Counted from the first letter of the stretch, positions 1 through 8,538 are shown. The stretch: 64,000 nucleotides of DNA from Arthrobacter sp. B1I2 (GCF_030816485.1 NZ_JAUSYC010000001.1:2046001-2110000); one strand, 5' to 3'. Program-made: numbers and translations. The notes: generated by a model not told the origin, from the letters alone.

Positions 1-446
1 CGGGCCGTTGGCTCGTCTTCAAGAGCCACATCGGTCATGAGGGTCCTCGCGCCGGAAGCGCAGCTCAGATTGGAGTCGGGGCCGCTGTGCCCTGTCCACT
101 GGGTCTCACAACGCTGCGCTGTGAGGACGTATCCCGTGCCCGGTTGTGTCAGCCCACCCTGCGGGATGAACTCCAGGAACCCGTTGGCAGCGGATTGACC
201 AGTAAGATGCAGGCCGATCTGCCAGCTGAAACTGTCACCTGGATTAAGCCAGGCGATTGCAAGAGGTGATACGGATGACGTAAGGCTCAGCAGTCCCGGA
301 TGGCCGTTTTCAACAACCTCTACCATCGGTTCAAAAACATCTGGCGGGGCGGCCGCCGCCGCGGATGGCGGGCCGAGGCATAAGGCGGCCCCGGCCACGA
401 AACTGCTGACCGTGGCCCACCGAAGGGCCAGCTTAAACGGGATCAT
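1..446 (-). CDS. Exported protein downstream of SipW (partial, 3' end outside window)
   Basis: An open frame runs leftward from an ATG at 446 to the window edge (148 codons seen). The start ATG overlaps the TGA of the signal peptidase gene (TGATG), so the two are translationally coupled. The N-terminus has a Lys/Arg-containing start, a hydrophobic stretch and an Ala-rich cleavage region (residues about 1-36), so it is a predicted exported protein. Two cysteines lie near residues 105-120. I do not recognise the mature domain. Its place as third gene behind a SipW-cognate exported protein and SipW itself suggests a structural or accessory component of the same surface assembly; that is inference from context. 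Confidence 0.7.
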   Translation of the reverse strand, partial: MIPFKLALRWATVSSFVAGAALCLGPPSAAAAAPPDVFEPMVEVVENGHPGLLSLTSSVSPLAIAWLNPGDSFSWQIGLHLTGQSAANGFLEFIPQGGLTQPGTGYVLTAQRCETQWTGHSGPDSNLSCASGARTLMTDVALEDEPTA

Positions 447-1003
447 CAGGAATCCGCCTGCATGGACGCGCGCGGACCCCGGCTCGTCCTGGGCCAGAAT
501 ATCCAGGTGACAAGGGCTGCCATGGCAAGAGTGCAGACTCCCATAAGCCACGGAGTTTGCAGACGCATGACCCAGTAACCAAGGGCGGGTGCCGAGAACA
601 ACAGTCTCTTGGCGGTCGGGACGTTGTAGCGGACCGGGTCCTCTGACTCGTTCGCGTCACCTTTCATAGTGAGGAGGACCTTTTGCGGATCCGCCGGATC
701 GGTAACGTTTGCAACAACGCGGTGAGTGACCGGCAGGGCAGATGCCTCACGTTGGACCGTGGCCACATCACCTGGCTGTAACGATGCGGCCGGGACTTCC
801 TGTACGACGGCGATGTCACCGGGATTGATCCCCGGTGACATCGACCCGGTCCGGAAGACAACCAGACTGACGTTCAGCACGGCTCCGGCCAGGACAGCAA
901 GCAGACACAAGCCGCCGGCCATTGCCAGGACCGTCAGACCGGCTTCCTGACCGGCCTTTACCAGCCGCGATAAGAGTGGACTCTGGTTCTTACTGACCGA
1001 CAC
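446..1003 (-). CDS. sipW: SipW-type signal peptidase I
   Basis: 185 aa membrane peptidase of family S26B, the SipW/archaeal/ER type. A hydrophobic segment spans residues 22-50, followed by the catalytic serine motif GSMSPGI (Ser54). A histidine in THRVV (His94) stands where bacterial LepB enzymes use lysine, the hallmark of the SipW class. A C-terminal hydrophobic segment (about 147-170) gives a second membrane anchor. Known SipW proteins cleave a dedicated class of signal peptides on biofilm or matrix proteins such as TasA. The upstream gene (990-1679) overlaps it by 14 bp and carries such a signal, so it is the likely local substrate. The surface proteins at 51.3-53.4 kb are possible further substrates. 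Confidence 0.9.
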   Translation of the reverse strand: MSVSKNQSPLLSRLVKAGQEAGLTVLAMAGGLCLLAVLAGAVLNVSLVVFRTGSMSPGINPGDIAVVQEVPAASLQPGDVATVQREASALPVTHRVVANVTDPADPQKVLLTMKGDANESEDPVRYNVPTAKRLLFSAPALGYWVMRLQTPWLMGVCTLAMAALVTWIFWPRTSRGPRASMQADS

Positions 1004-1679
1004 TGCTGGTGAACCGCCATACGGGCACGGTGTTCAGCCCCTGAAGGTCCACGCTGGCCGTGGACGGAAGAGTCAGTGCAAAGCACAGGTTTTCCGGATC
1101 GCCCGGGGTACTGGCGTTAGCGCCTGCAGCCAGGGGAAAAGTCGTGGGGGACACGGCGGTCAGGGGTGACCCTGCCGGCACAACCACAGAACCGCCGTTC
1201 ACTGTCCCGGCCGCGCACGCAGCCTTACCTACACCCTTGAACACGCCATATGTGAGTGCGGCGTACAGGGCCGGACTGTTTTTCGTACCCTGGTCCAGGA
1301 CAGACTGGATACCCTCTGCGAGGGAAACATTGAGCGCCTCGGAGCCAGCAACAGTCCGGAGCTGCATAGGCGAGTACACGGTCTTCCCCGGGACCAGTTT
1401 TCCGGGATCGACCGAGAAGGTCAGCGCACCGCCGTTGGCATCCTTTTCATCGGTCCACTTCTCGGCGCCGGAATCCCCCGCCCACGTGTTCTGCTGCATG
1501 CGGTAAACGCCGGTGCCGGGAGTGTTAGGCCCCGTGCCGTCGCCGTTCCCGGAGCCGCCGAACACCCACTCGTTATCAGTCCATGCAGCCAAAGTGGCCG
1601 CGGCGCCTACCCCCAGAACCAGGCCTCCGGCCAGAAGAGCCCTACCCTTTGTCCAACGGCTCGCTTTTACAGTTTCCAC
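990..1679 (-). CDS. Exported protein with SipW-type signal peptide
   Basis: 229 aa. The N-terminus (residues 1-40) has a basic start, a Gly/Ala/Leu core and a cleavage region around LAAWTDNE, resembling the alternate or SipW-dependent signal peptides found beside sipW genes. The mature part is rich in Gly, Thr, Asn and Ser with few charges and looks beta-rich; two Cys near residues 155 and 199 might form a disulfide. It overlaps sipW by 14 bp and is the first gene of the three-gene leftward operon. By analogy with TasA/CalY it may be a fibre or matrix component, but no specific domain is recognised. The start ATG at 1679 was kept because it lies directly before the signal peptide. Confidence 0.8.
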   Translation of the reverse strand: METVKASRWTKGRALLAGGLVLGVGAAATLAAWTDNEWVFGGSGNGDGTGPNTPGTGVYRMQQNTWAGDSGAEKWTDEKDANGGALTFSVDPGKLVPGKTVYSPMQLRTVAGSEALNVSLAEGIQSVLDQGTKNSPALYAALTYGVFKGVGKAACAAGTVNGGSVVVPAGSPLTAVSPTTFPLAAGANASTPGDPENLCFALTLPSTASVDLQGLNTVPVWRFTSSVGQ

Positions 1680-1865
1680 TTATCCCCCAATGAAATTTGA
1701 GACCACCACTGCGACGGCTCGCCGCAGTTGCTCGTTCCGTAAGACCATCAAACGGACTTGCTTTAAAGCTGAAAGAAAAGCTCAAGATTTCCCGAGTTTG
1801 CTGCATTATTCCGTGCCGGGGCACATAATCGCGACCGTGCCCGTTCGGGGCGGGTCAACAGATCG

Positions 1866-2005
1866 GTGTTGTCTGGTGCGGACCAGGACGACTTTATGCA
1901 GTGCTGGTTGGCGTTGCGGTCTCCGCCTCTGCTGGGCGGGCGACAGGTGGTCTTGCCTGAGGACGCGGGTATGGGCGCGACCAGAGGAGCTACCCCACAC
2001 AGTCC
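1866..2005 (-). mobile_element. Remnant of an IS110-family transposase (C-terminal part)
   Basis: In one leftward frame (about 2005-1904) the translation contains LCGVAP, IPASSGKTT and SRGGDRNANQ. In a second frame (1904-1866) it continues as ALHKVVLVR. Together these match the C-terminal transposase domain of the IS110/IS116/IS902 family, where a 'P.P.SSGK' motif is followed by 'GG(D/N)R.AN.ALH..V..R'. A frameshift near 1904 and the absence of the rest of the gene mark it as a dead fragment. It fills most of the 455-bp gap between the sipW operon and paaA. Confidence 0.6.
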
Positions 2006-2071
2006 TGGCGGCCTGCGGAGATGCAGGGGAGGAGGCCCGCACGCTTGACGAGGTCCGGCGCTCCCGCATAT

Positions 2072-2093
2072 CCTGAACGAACGGTCGGTAAAT
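2072..2093. promoter_or_regulatory. Putative PaaR operator upstream of paaA
   Basis: An imperfect palindrome lies 42 bp before the paaA start: CCTGAACGAACGG followed by TCGGTAAAT. As I remember it, the published consensus for the TetR-type regulator PaaR of actinobacterial paa clusters has half-sites ACCG and CGGT around a central CG, with outer ACT and AGT. This site agrees at 13 of its 16 fixed positions. The assignment is by motif recall and position; paaR itself is not in the window. Confidence 0.45.
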
Positions 2094-2134
2094 AATTCGG
2101 CACGTCCCAGACGGTCTTTGCATAGGAGCAACCC

Positions 2135-3139
2135 ATGGCAGCGCAGAACTTGCAGTCAGTGCCCGCTGAGCTAACCCCGGAAGAAGAAGCCGCAGGCCAG
2201 GCCCACTTCGACCGGATCATCGCCGAGGACTCCCGCATCGAGCCCCGCGACTGGATGCCGGCGGCCTACCGCAAGACCCTCCTGCGCCAGGTCTCCCAGC
2301 ACGCACACTCCGAGATCATCGGCATGCAGCCCGAGGCCAACTGGATCTCCCGCGCCCCCAGCCTGAAGCGCAAAGCCATCCTCATGGCCAAGGTCCAGGA
2401 CGAGGCCGGCCACGGGCTCTACCTCTACTCAGCCGCCGAAACCCTGGGGCAGTCCAGGGACAAGATGATGGACGACCTCATCGCCGGCAAGGCCCGCTAC
2501 TCCAGCATCTTCAACTACCCGGCGCTCACCTGGGCGGACATGGGCGCCATCGGCTGGCTGGTGGACGGCGCAGCCATCTGCAACCAGGTCCCGCTGTGCC
2601 GCGCCTCCTACGGCCCCTACGGCCGGGCCATGGTGCGCATCTGCAAGGAAGAGTCCTTCCACCAGCGCCAGGGCTTCGAGATCCTCCTTGAACTTTCCAA
2701 CGGCACCCCCGAGCAGAAGCAGATGGCGCAGGACGCCGTGAACCGCTGGTACGCCCCGGCCCTGATGATGTTCGGCCCGCCGGATGACGATTCGCCCAAC
2801 TCCAAGCAGTCCATGGCCTGGAACATCAAGCGGTTCAGCAATGACGAGCTCCGCAGCCGCTTCGTGGGCATGATGGTGGAGCAGGTCCGGGTCCTGGGCC
2901 TCACCCTCCCGGATGACCAGGTCCGCTTCAACGAGGACACCAAGAAGTGGGAGCACGGCCCGCTGGACTGGCACGAGTTCCAGGAAGTCCTGGCCGGCCG
3001 CGGTCCCTGCAACGCCCAGCGCCTTGAGCGGCGGAGGGAAGCGCACGACGACGGCGCCTGGGTCCGCGAGGCAGCCGCCGCCTATGCGGCAAAACAGCAG
3101 GCAAAAGAGTCAATGAAGACGAAGGAATACGCAGCATGA
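2135..3139 (+). CDS. paaA: 1,2-phenylacetyl-CoA epoxidase, catalytic subunit A
   Basis: 334 aa, ferritin-like di-iron oxygenase subunit of the multicomponent PaaABCE monooxygenase, which converts phenylacetyl-CoA to the ring-1,2-epoxide in the aerobic phenylacetate pathway. Iron-ligand motifs are visible as DEAGH (residues 89-93) and EESFH (172-176). Length is usual for PaaA. The start ATG at 2135 is preceded by a clear AGGAG site ending about 9 bp upstream. The stop overlaps the paaB start (ATGA at 3136), indicating translational coupling. It opens a rightward operon paaABCDE-enoyl-CoA hydratase. Confidence 0.97.
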   Translation: MAAQNLQSVPAELTPEEEAAGQAHFDRIIAEDSRIEPRDWMPAAYRKTLLRQVSQHAHSEIIGMQPEANWISRAPSLKRKAILMAKVQDEAGHGLYLYSAAETLGQSRDKMMDDLIAGKARYSSIFNYPALTWADMGAIGWLVDGAAICNQVPLCRASYGPYGRAMVRICKEESFHQRQGFEILLELSNGTPEQKQMAQDAVNRWYAPALMMFGPPDDDSPNSKQSMAWNIKRFSNDELRSRFVGMMVEQVRVLGLTLPDDQVRFNEDTKKWEHGPLDWHEFQEVLAGRGPCNAQRLERRREAHDDGAWVREAAAAYAAKQQAKESMKTKEYAA

Positions 3140-3549
3140 GCCCGCACGGCAACCCGGACGCCCCCGTAAGCGCCGCCACCGAGATCAACCGCGAAGCCCC
3201 CAAGGCCAGCCCCAAAGTAGAGGCAAGCCCGGTACCGGAGCAGACAGCCACGCCGGAGCACCACGACCGCGGCGCCTGGGGCCTCTGGGAGGTCTTCGTC
3301 CGCTCCAGCCGCGGCCTGAGCCACGTCCACGCCGGATCCCTGCACGCCCCGGACGCCGCCATGGCCCTCCGCAACGCGCGCGACCTCTACACCCGCCGCA
3401 ACGAGGGCGTCTCCATCTGGGTGGTCCCGGCTGAGGCCATCGCCGCCAGCGACCCCGACTCCAAGGGCTCCTTCTTCGAGTCCCCGCAGGGCAAGGACTA
3501 CCGGCACGCCACGTACTACACCAAGAGCGAAGGGGTGAAGCACCTGTGA
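3136..3549 (+). CDS. paaB: 1,2-phenylacetyl-CoA epoxidase subunit B
   Basis: 137 aa. The PaaB core begins around residue 46 ([13 protein letters not shown]) and runs to the C-terminus with the typical [12 protein letters not shown] and [11 protein letters not shown] blocks. The first 45 or so residues are a low-complexity Pro/Ala/Glu extension; many PaaB proteins are near 95 aa, so this one carries an N-terminal tail. The ATG at 3136 overlaps the paaA stop. PaaB bridges PaaAC heterodimers in the epoxidase complex. It ends 4 bp into paaC. Confidence 0.95.
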   Translation: MSPHGNPDAPVSAATEINREAPKASPKVEASPVPEQTATPEHHDRGAWGLWEVFVRSSRGLSHVHAGSLHAPDAAMALRNARDLYTRRNEGVSIWVVPAEAIAASDPDSKGSFFESPQGKDYRHATYYTKSEGVKHL

Positions 3550-4388
3550 GCGAAGCCAACGCCAGCGCCACAAGAATCACCCCCGGCAACGCCCTCCGCC
3601 CGGAGGACATCGCCCTCGAGGTCCGCACAGGCCTGGTGAAACCCTCCGAGGATATCGCCGAGTACGCACTCCGCCTGGGCGACGACGCCCTCATCCTCGC
3701 CCAGCGCCTGGGCCACTGGATCTCCCGCGCACCGGAGCTGGAGGAGGACATCGCCTTGGGCAACATCGCCCTGGACCAGCTGGGCCACGCCCGCAGCTTC
3801 CTCACCTACGCCGGCGCCGCCTGGGACAAGTCCGAGGATGACCTGGCCTACTTCCGCCGCGAACACGAGTTCCGCAGCGTGCAGCTGTTCGAGCAGCCCA
3901 ACGGCGACTTCGCGGCCACCATCGCCCGCCAGTTCGTGGTGAGCTACTACCAGTACCAGCTCTACCGCCGTCTCACCGAATCCACTGATGAAACCCTGGC
4001 CGCCATCGCCGCCAAGGCCGTGAAGGAAGTGGATTACCACCGGGACCACAGTGCCCAGTGGGTCCTGCGCCTGGCCGGCGGCACGGAGGAGTCCCGCACC
4101 CGGATGATCCACGGCCTGCGGACCATGTGGCCGTACGTCAACGAACTGTTCCAGGACGATGACCTGACGCAGCGCCTCGCTGAGGCGGGCGCCGCCGTCG
4201 CGCCTTCCAGCCTGAAGGAAGACTTTGACCGGCTGACCGGTGAAATCCTGACCGAGGCTGAGCTGGAGGTCCCGGACGTGCCGGCAGCGCCGGGCGGCGG
4301 CCGGTACGGCAAGCACTCGGAACACCTGGGCTACATCCTCGCGGAGATGCAGGTGCTGGCGCGCGAGCATCCCGGCGCCAGCTGGTGA
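3546..4388 (+). CDS. paaC: 1,2-phenylacetyl-CoA epoxidase subunit C
   Basis: 280 aa ferritin-like subunit, the structural partner of PaaA without a full catalytic di-iron site. The typical block HWISRAPELEEDIALGNIA is at about residues 57-75 and LDQLGHAR at 77-84. The GTG start at 3546 overlaps the paaB stop; a GGGGTGAAG sequence just upstream serves as ribosome binding site. It also overlaps paaD at its end. The whole paaABCD set is joined by 4-bp overlaps, typical of stoichiometric complex subunits. Confidence 0.95.
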   Translation: MSEANASATRITPGNALRPEDIALEVRTGLVKPSEDIAEYALRLGDDALILAQRLGHWISRAPELEEDIALGNIALDQLGHARSFLTYAGAAWDKSEDDLAYFRREHEFRSVQLFEQPNGDFAATIARQFVVSYYQYQLYRRLTESTDETLAAIAAKAVKEVDYHRDHSAQWVLRLAGGTEESRTRMIHGLRTMWPYVNELFQDDDLTQRLAEAGAAVAPSSLKEDFDRLTGEILTEAELEVPDVPAAPGGGRYGKHSEHLGYILAEMQVLAREHPGASW

Positions 4389-4918
4389 CGGCCATGTACA
4401 TTTCAGACTTCGAGACCCGGACCCGGACTCCGCAGCACAAGGCGTGGGACATCGCGGCCACGGTCTGCGATCCGGAGATCCCCGTGCTCACCATCGCTGA
4501 CCTGGGGATTCTGCGGAAGGTCGACGTCGGCCCGGACAACAAAGTCTCGGTCACCATCACGCCCACGTACTCGGGCTGCCCGGCCATGGACGCCATCCGC
4601 GACGACCTGTACACGGCCTTCAAGAAGGAAGGCTACGACGACGTCCAGGTGGACCTGGTCCTGGCCCCGGCGTGGACCACGGACTGGATGACGGAGGCCG
4701 GCAAGCAGAAGCTGCAGCAGTACGGCATCGCCCCGCCCAGCGGAAACAGTAAGGCCGGCGGCCACTCAGGCCCCATCCGGCTGAGCCTGGCCGTGAAGTG
4801 CCCGCAGTGCTCCAGCCTCAACACCAAGGAACTCACCCGCTTCGGTTCCACGTCCTGCAAGGCGCTGTATGTGTGCCAGGACTGCAAGGAACCGTTCGAC
4901 TACTTCAAAGTCCTGTAA
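4385..4918 (+). CDS. paaD: PaaD, Fe-S cluster assembly-type maturation factor of the PaaABCE epoxidase
   Basis: 177 aa. The N-terminal MIP18/DUF59 domain (about residues 12-100) has DPEIPVLTIADLGILR and SGCPAMD, with the conserved Cys in TYSGCP. The C-terminal zinc-ribbon has Cys139, Cys142, Cys164 and Cys167. PaaD is required for the epoxidase and probably helps mature its metal centres. The GTG at 4385 overlaps paaC; an in-frame ATG at 4394 is an alternative that would shorten it by three residues. Confidence 0.93.
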   Translation: MTAMYISDFETRTRTPQHKAWDIAATVCDPEIPVLTIADLGILRKVDVGPDNKVSVTITPTYSGCPAMDAIRDDLYTAFKKEGYDDVQVDLVLAPAWTTDWMTEAGKQKLQQYGIAPPSGNSKAGGHSGPIRLSLAVKCPQCSSLNTKELTRFGSTSCKALYVCQDCKEPFDYFKVL

Positions 4919-4927
4919 GGAACCCCC

Positions 4928-6154
4928 ATGCCTGTTGTCCGCCAGACCGCCGCCGAAGAGGCTGAGGTGACCGGCCGCCGTCGTCCGTCCTTCCACACCC
5001 TTGAGGTGCAGGAGGTGCGCCGGCTCACCGAGGACGCCATCGAGGTCAGCTTCCATGTGCCGGCGGAGCTCGCCGGCAAGTTCGACTACCTGCCCGGCCA
5101 GTACGTGGCCCTGCGCACCACGCTGCCGGATGAGGACGGCGAGCCCAAGGAAATCCGCCGCAGCTACTCCATCTGCGCTGAGCCGCGCAGCTTCCCGGAC
5201 GGCACCAGCGAGATCCGCGTGGCCATCAAGAAGGACCTGGGCGGCCTGTTCTCCACGTGGGCCAACGCCGAGCTGAAGGCGGGGGACACCCTGGACGTGA
5301 TGAGCCCCATGGGCGCGTTCGTGTCCAAGCACGGCCGGGACGGCGTGGCGGTGGACCAGAACGTCATGAACTCGATGAACCACCCGGAGGAGCTGGCCGG
5401 GGAGGCAGGGAGCTTCGTGGCCATCGCGGCGGGCTCCGGCATCACCCCGGTGATCGCCATCGCCCGGACGCTGCTGGCCGCCAACCCGGAGACCCGGTTC
5501 GACCTGATCTACGCCAACAAGGCCGCCATGGACGTGATGTTCCTGGAGGAGCTGGCGGACCTGAAGGACAAGTACCCGCAGCGGCTGGCCATCCACCACG
5601 TGCTCTCCCGCGAGCAGCGGATCGCGCCGCTGCTGTCCGGCCGGATCGATTCCGAGAAGCTGCGGCAGCTGCTGGGCACCGCCCTGCACGCGGACGATGT
5701 GGACGAGTGGTTCCTGTGCGGGCCGTTCGAGCTGGTGCAGCTGTGCCGGGACACGCTGGCCGAGCGCGGGGTGAAGCCGGAGAACGTCCGGTTCGAGCTG
5801 TTCACGTCCGGCAAGCCCGACCGCCCGGAGGGCAACGCCGGCCGTCCCGTGGTGGTGGACGAGTCCAAGGAGACGTACAAGATCACGTTCAAGCTGGACG
5901 GCCTGCAGGGCGAGGTGGCCAGCCCCACCCACGCCCGCGAGTCCATCCTCAACGCGGCGCTGCGGGTGCGCCCGGACGTGCCGTTCGCGTGCGCCGGGGG
6001 AGTGTGCGGCACCTGCCGGGCCAAGGTGGTCACCGGCAGCGTGACCATGGACGAGAACTACGCGCTGGAGCAGGATGAGCTGGACAGGGGCTACGTCCTC
6101 ACCTGCCAGAGCCACCCCACCAGCAAGGAAGTCACGGTCGACTTCGACGTCTAA
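4928..6154 (+). CDS. paaE: 1,2-phenylacetyl-CoA epoxidase reductase subunit E
   Basis: 408 aa electron-transfer subunit. The N-terminal ferredoxin-NADP reductase-like region binds flavin (RRSYSIC at about residues 78-84) and NAD(P)H (AAGSGITPVIAIA, about 167-179). A C-terminal plant-type 2Fe-2S ferredoxin has ligands Cys355, Cys360, Cys363 and Cys393. It passes electrons from NADPH to the PaaA di-iron centre. The start is the ATG at 4928 behind AAGGAACCCCC, 9 bp after paaD. Confidence 0.96.
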   Translation: MPVVRQTAAEEAEVTGRRRPSFHTLEVQEVRRLTEDAIEVSFHVPAELAGKFDYLPGQYVALRTTLPDEDGEPKEIRRSYSICAEPRSFPDGTSEIRVAIKKDLGGLFSTWANAELKAGDTLDVMSPMGAFVSKHGRDGVAVDQNVMNSMNHPEELAGEAGSFVAIAAGSGITPVIAIARTLLAANPETRFDLIYANKAAMDVMFLEELADLKDKYPQRLAIHHVLSREQRIAPLLSGRIDSEKLRQLLGTALHADDVDEWFLCGPFELVQLCRDTLAERGVKPENVRFELFTSGKPDRPEGNAGRPVVVDESKETYKITFKLDGLQGEVASPTHARESILNAALRVRPDVPFACAGGVCGTCRAKVVTGSVTMDENYALEQDELDRGYVLTCQSHPTSKEVTVDFDV

Positions 6155-6178
6155 GTCATTTTTCACCAAAGGAGCCCC

Positions 6179-6988
6179 ATGATTTCCCTTTCCATCAGCA
6201 ACGGCATCGCCGAGGTAGTGCTGGACGCGCCGCAGAAGCTGAACTCGCTGGATGAGCAGGCGCTGCGGGATTTAACACAGGCGTACGACGACGCTGCTGC
6301 CGCCGCCTCGCGCGGTGAGGTGCGGGCGCTGCTGCTGAGGGGAGAGGGCCGGGCCTTCTGCGCGGGCCGGGACATCGCGGGGGTCACCCCGGAGAGTGAC
6401 GACGCCGCCGCGTACCTGGGCGGGCTGGTGGAGCCGCTGCTGAAGAAGATGGCGTCCTTCCCGGCGCCGACGTTCGCGGCGGCGCAGGGCGCATGCTTGG
6501 GCGTGGGGCTGGGGCTGCTGCTGGCCACGGACGTGGTGTACGTGGCGGAGAACGCCAAGTTCGGCTCGCCGTTCGCCAAGCTGGGGGCCACGCTGGACTC
6601 GGGCGGGCACTGGTACTTCACCGAGCGGCTGGGTATGCACCGGACGCTGGACCTGATCTACACGGCGGACCTGATTTCGGGCGCCGAGGCGGTGGCGCAG
6701 GGGATGTTCAGCCGTGCCATGCCGGCTGATTCCCTTTTGGAGTCCACACGGGCGATCGTGGAGCGTGTTGCTGCCGGCGCTACGGGCGCGTTCGTTGCCT
6801 CGAAGGAGCTGGTGGCGCACATCCGTGACCAGCGGCTGGGCCTGTGGCAGGCCATGCAGGAGGAGAACGAGGAGCAGGCGCGGCTCTGCAAAACCGACGA
6901 TTATGCGGAGGGTTTCCGGGCTTTCCAGGAGAAGCGTGAGCCGAAGTTCACAGGCGGCAAATTGCCTTTGTCTGCCGCTGATTTGTAA
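6179..6988 (+). CDS. Enoyl-CoA hydratase/isomerase of the phenylacetate operon (PaaG/PaaF-like)
   Basis: 269 aa crotonase-fold protein, 24 bp after paaE behind AAAGGAG. The oxyanion-hole segments are visible as FCAGRDI (about residues 60-66) and the later GACLGVGLGL block (about 103-112). Position in the paa operon points to the ring 1,2-epoxyphenylacetyl-CoA isomerase (PaaG) or the enoyl-CoA hydratase (PaaF). The sequence alone does not let me choose, so I give no symbol. Confidence 0.85.
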   Translation: MISLSISNGIAEVVLDAPQKLNSLDEQALRDLTQAYDDAAAAASRGEVRALLLRGEGRAFCAGRDIAGVTPESDDAAAYLGGLVEPLLKKMASFPAPTFAAAQGACLGVGLGLLLATDVVYVAENAKFGSPFAKLGATLDSGGHWYFTERLGMHRTLDLIYTADLISGAEAVAQGMFSRAMPADSLLESTRAIVERVAAGATGAFVASKELVAHIRDQRLGLWQAMQEENEEQARLCKTDDYAEGFRAFQEKREPKFTGGKLPLSAADL

Positions 6989-6997
6989 GGTTCAGCT

Positions 6998-7888
6998 ATG
7001 ACTAAGGGGAAAGCTATTACCAAAGCCGTCATTCCTGCTGCCGGATTGGGGACACGCTTCCTGCCCGCCACTAAGGCAATGCCGAAGGAAATGTTGCCGG
7101 TGGTGGACCGCCCGGCGATCCAGTATGTGGTGGAGGAAGCGATTGACGCAGGCCTCACGGACCTGCTGATGATCACGGGCCGCAACAAGCGCGCCCTCGA
7201 GGACCACTTCGACCGTGAACCCGGTCTGGAGGCCGCGCTCGAGGCCAAGGGCGACAAGGACAAGCTGGGCATGGTGGAGTACGCCTCCAACCTGGGCCCC
7301 ATCCACTACGTCCGCCAGGGCGAAGCCAAGGGCCTGGGCCACGCTGTGCTCTGCGCACAGCAGCACGTGGGTGACGAGCCGTTCGCCGTGCTCCTGGGTG
7401 ATGACCTCATCGACGAGGCCGAGGACCTGCTGAGCACCATGATGGAGGTGCAGCAGAAGACCGGTGGTTCGGTAATCGCCCTGATCGAAGTTGATCCGTC
7501 CCAGATCAGCGCCTATGGCTGCGCAGACATCACTGCTGTGGAAGGCGAAGACTACGTCCGCGTGAACAGCCTGGTGGAGAAGCCGGCCGCCGGCGAGGCA
7601 CCGTCCAACCTGGCTGTCATCGGTCGCTACGTGCTGCACCACTCCGTGTTCGGCGTCCTGGAGAACACGGAGCCTGGCCGGGGTGGGGAAATCCAGTTGA
7701 CCGACGCCCTGCAGACCCTGGCCGCCGGCGAGGGCGAAGGCACCGGCGTGTACGGCGTGGTGTTCAAGGGCCGCCGCTACGACACCGGCGACAAGCTGAG
7801 CTACCTCAAGGCCGTCATCACCCTCGCGTCTGAGCGCGTGGAGTTCGGCGAGGACCTGAAGACCTGGATGAAGGGTTTCGTCGGATAG
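6998..7888 (+). CDS. galU: UTP-glucose-1-phosphate uridylyltransferase
   Basis: 296 aa nucleotidyltransferase making UDP-glucose from UTP and glucose-1-phosphate. The nucleotide-binding signature AAGLGTRFLPATKAMPKEMLPV spans residues 14-35; VEKPAAGEAPSNLAVIGRY and GGEIQLTDAL are further family blocks. It starts 9 bp after the enoyl-CoA hydratase with no terminator between, so read-through from paa is likely, although function ties it to UDP-sugar supply. UDP-glucose feeds the UDP-glucose dehydrogenase at 11.3-12.6 kb and the polysaccharide locus. Confidence 0.95.
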   Translation: MTKGKAITKAVIPAAGLGTRFLPATKAMPKEMLPVVDRPAIQYVVEEAIDAGLTDLLMITGRNKRALEDHFDREPGLEAALEAKGDKDKLGMVEYASNLGPIHYVRQGEAKGLGHAVLCAQQHVGDEPFAVLLGDDLIDEAEDLLSTMMEVQQKTGGSVIALIEVDPSQISAYGCADITAVEGEDYVRVNSLVEKPAAGEAPSNLAVIGRYVLHHSVFGVLENTEPGRGGEIQLTDALQTLAAGEGEGTGVYGVVFKGRRYDTGDKLSYLKAVITLASERVEFGEDLKTWMKGFVG

Positions 7889-7898
7889 TCTTGACGCC

Positions 7899-8402
7899 CT
7901 ACTGCTTCTTGGAGGCCCGTTGCCGGAAGGCAGCGGGCCTCTTCTGCGTCTGGGCGGCCAGGGCCGCCAGGAGGGCGCCTATGACTGCCCCTGACGTGTT
8001 TGTCACGATATCTGACGGGCTTGCAAAGCGCTCGTGAAGAAACAGGAGCTGGCCTAGTTCGATACAGCCGGAAATCAGCAGTCCGAAAGCCCCTATTTGC
8101 CACCAGCGTTTGGCGGGAAACGCCAGTGACCCCACAAAACCGACCGGTATGAAAAGGAGCACGTTGGCAGCGGCTTCAACAAATTGGTAGTTAAACCACC
8201 ACGGGATCCCATGGCGGTGGAGAAATTGCAGAACCACGGAGAGCTGTCCCGAAACAGGTTGGTCTACCGGCGACGGCCAAAAGGCAATGAGCGCCAGGGG
8301 AATGAACATCGCGAGCAGAACCGTCCGCCAAAGGCGAGGGCTCCGGAGGATTATCAAAGACGCCTCAGGAGACTCGGAGCAGGGCGAGCGCAGCTGTTCC
8401 AA
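7899..8402 (-). CDS. VanZ-family membrane protein
   Basis: 167 aa with about four hydrophobic segments: an N-terminal one (about residues 27-45), two in the middle (75-95 and 102-120) and one before the C-terminus (137-153). The NVLLFIPVGF and SGCIELGQLLFL..R..SPSDIVTNTSGAVIGAL blocks are typical of VanZ-like proteins, whose founder gives low-level teicoplanin resistance; most members have no known function. It is convergent with galU (10 bp apart), and the galU terminator hairpin lies inside its 3' end. The short upstream ORF (8365-8511) overlaps its start. Confidence 0.85.
   Translation of the reverse strand: MEQLRSPCSESPEASLIILRSPRLWRTVLLAMFIPLALIAFWPSPVDQPVSGQLSVVLQFLHRHGIPWWFNYQFVEAAANVLLFIPVGFVGSLAFPAKRWWQIGAFGLLISGCIELGQLLFLHERFASPSDIVTNTSGAVIGALLAALAAQTQKRPAAFRQRASKKQ
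7912..7941 (+). terminator. Hairpin after galU
   Basis: Arms GAGGCCCGTTGCC and GGCAGCGGGCCTC pair around a GGAA loop with one G-T wobble, followed by TTCTGC. It lies 24 bp after the galU stop and inside the 3' end of the convergent VanZ gene, so it may act on both transcripts. Confidence 0.65.
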
Positions 8403-8511
8403 GGGAACATGCAGCGAGTAGCACGAGAAGGACGTAGCGGAGTACCTGCGGCCGGGGGAGGGGGATGGAAAAGTCGTACTCGCGTGGTGCTCTGCGCCAA
8501 TGTCTCCCCAT
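8365..8511 (-). CDS. Small membrane protein ahead of the VanZ gene
   Basis: 48 aa ORF from the ATG at 8511: a basic N-terminus (residues 1-10) and one hydrophobic segment (about residues 24-44, VLRYVLLVLLAACSLGTAALAL). It overlaps the VanZ start by 38 bp in another frame, suggesting coupling. A longer in-frame start at 8571 would run through the terminator hairpin at 8539-8578, so I prefer the internal ATG. No family recognised. Confidence 0.4.
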   Translation of the reverse strand: MGRHWRRAPREYDFSIPLPRPQVLRYVLLVLLAACSLGTAALALLRVS

Positions 8512-8538
8512 AGCCCTAATAGTTACCACACAAAGCAA

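Noticed and set aside
4766..6169. 467-codon open frame antisense to paaD/paaE
   Set aside because: Rich in His/Gln/Gly/Arg without any domain; it is the mirror of the strongly coding paaE frame, a usual effect of high GC third positions.
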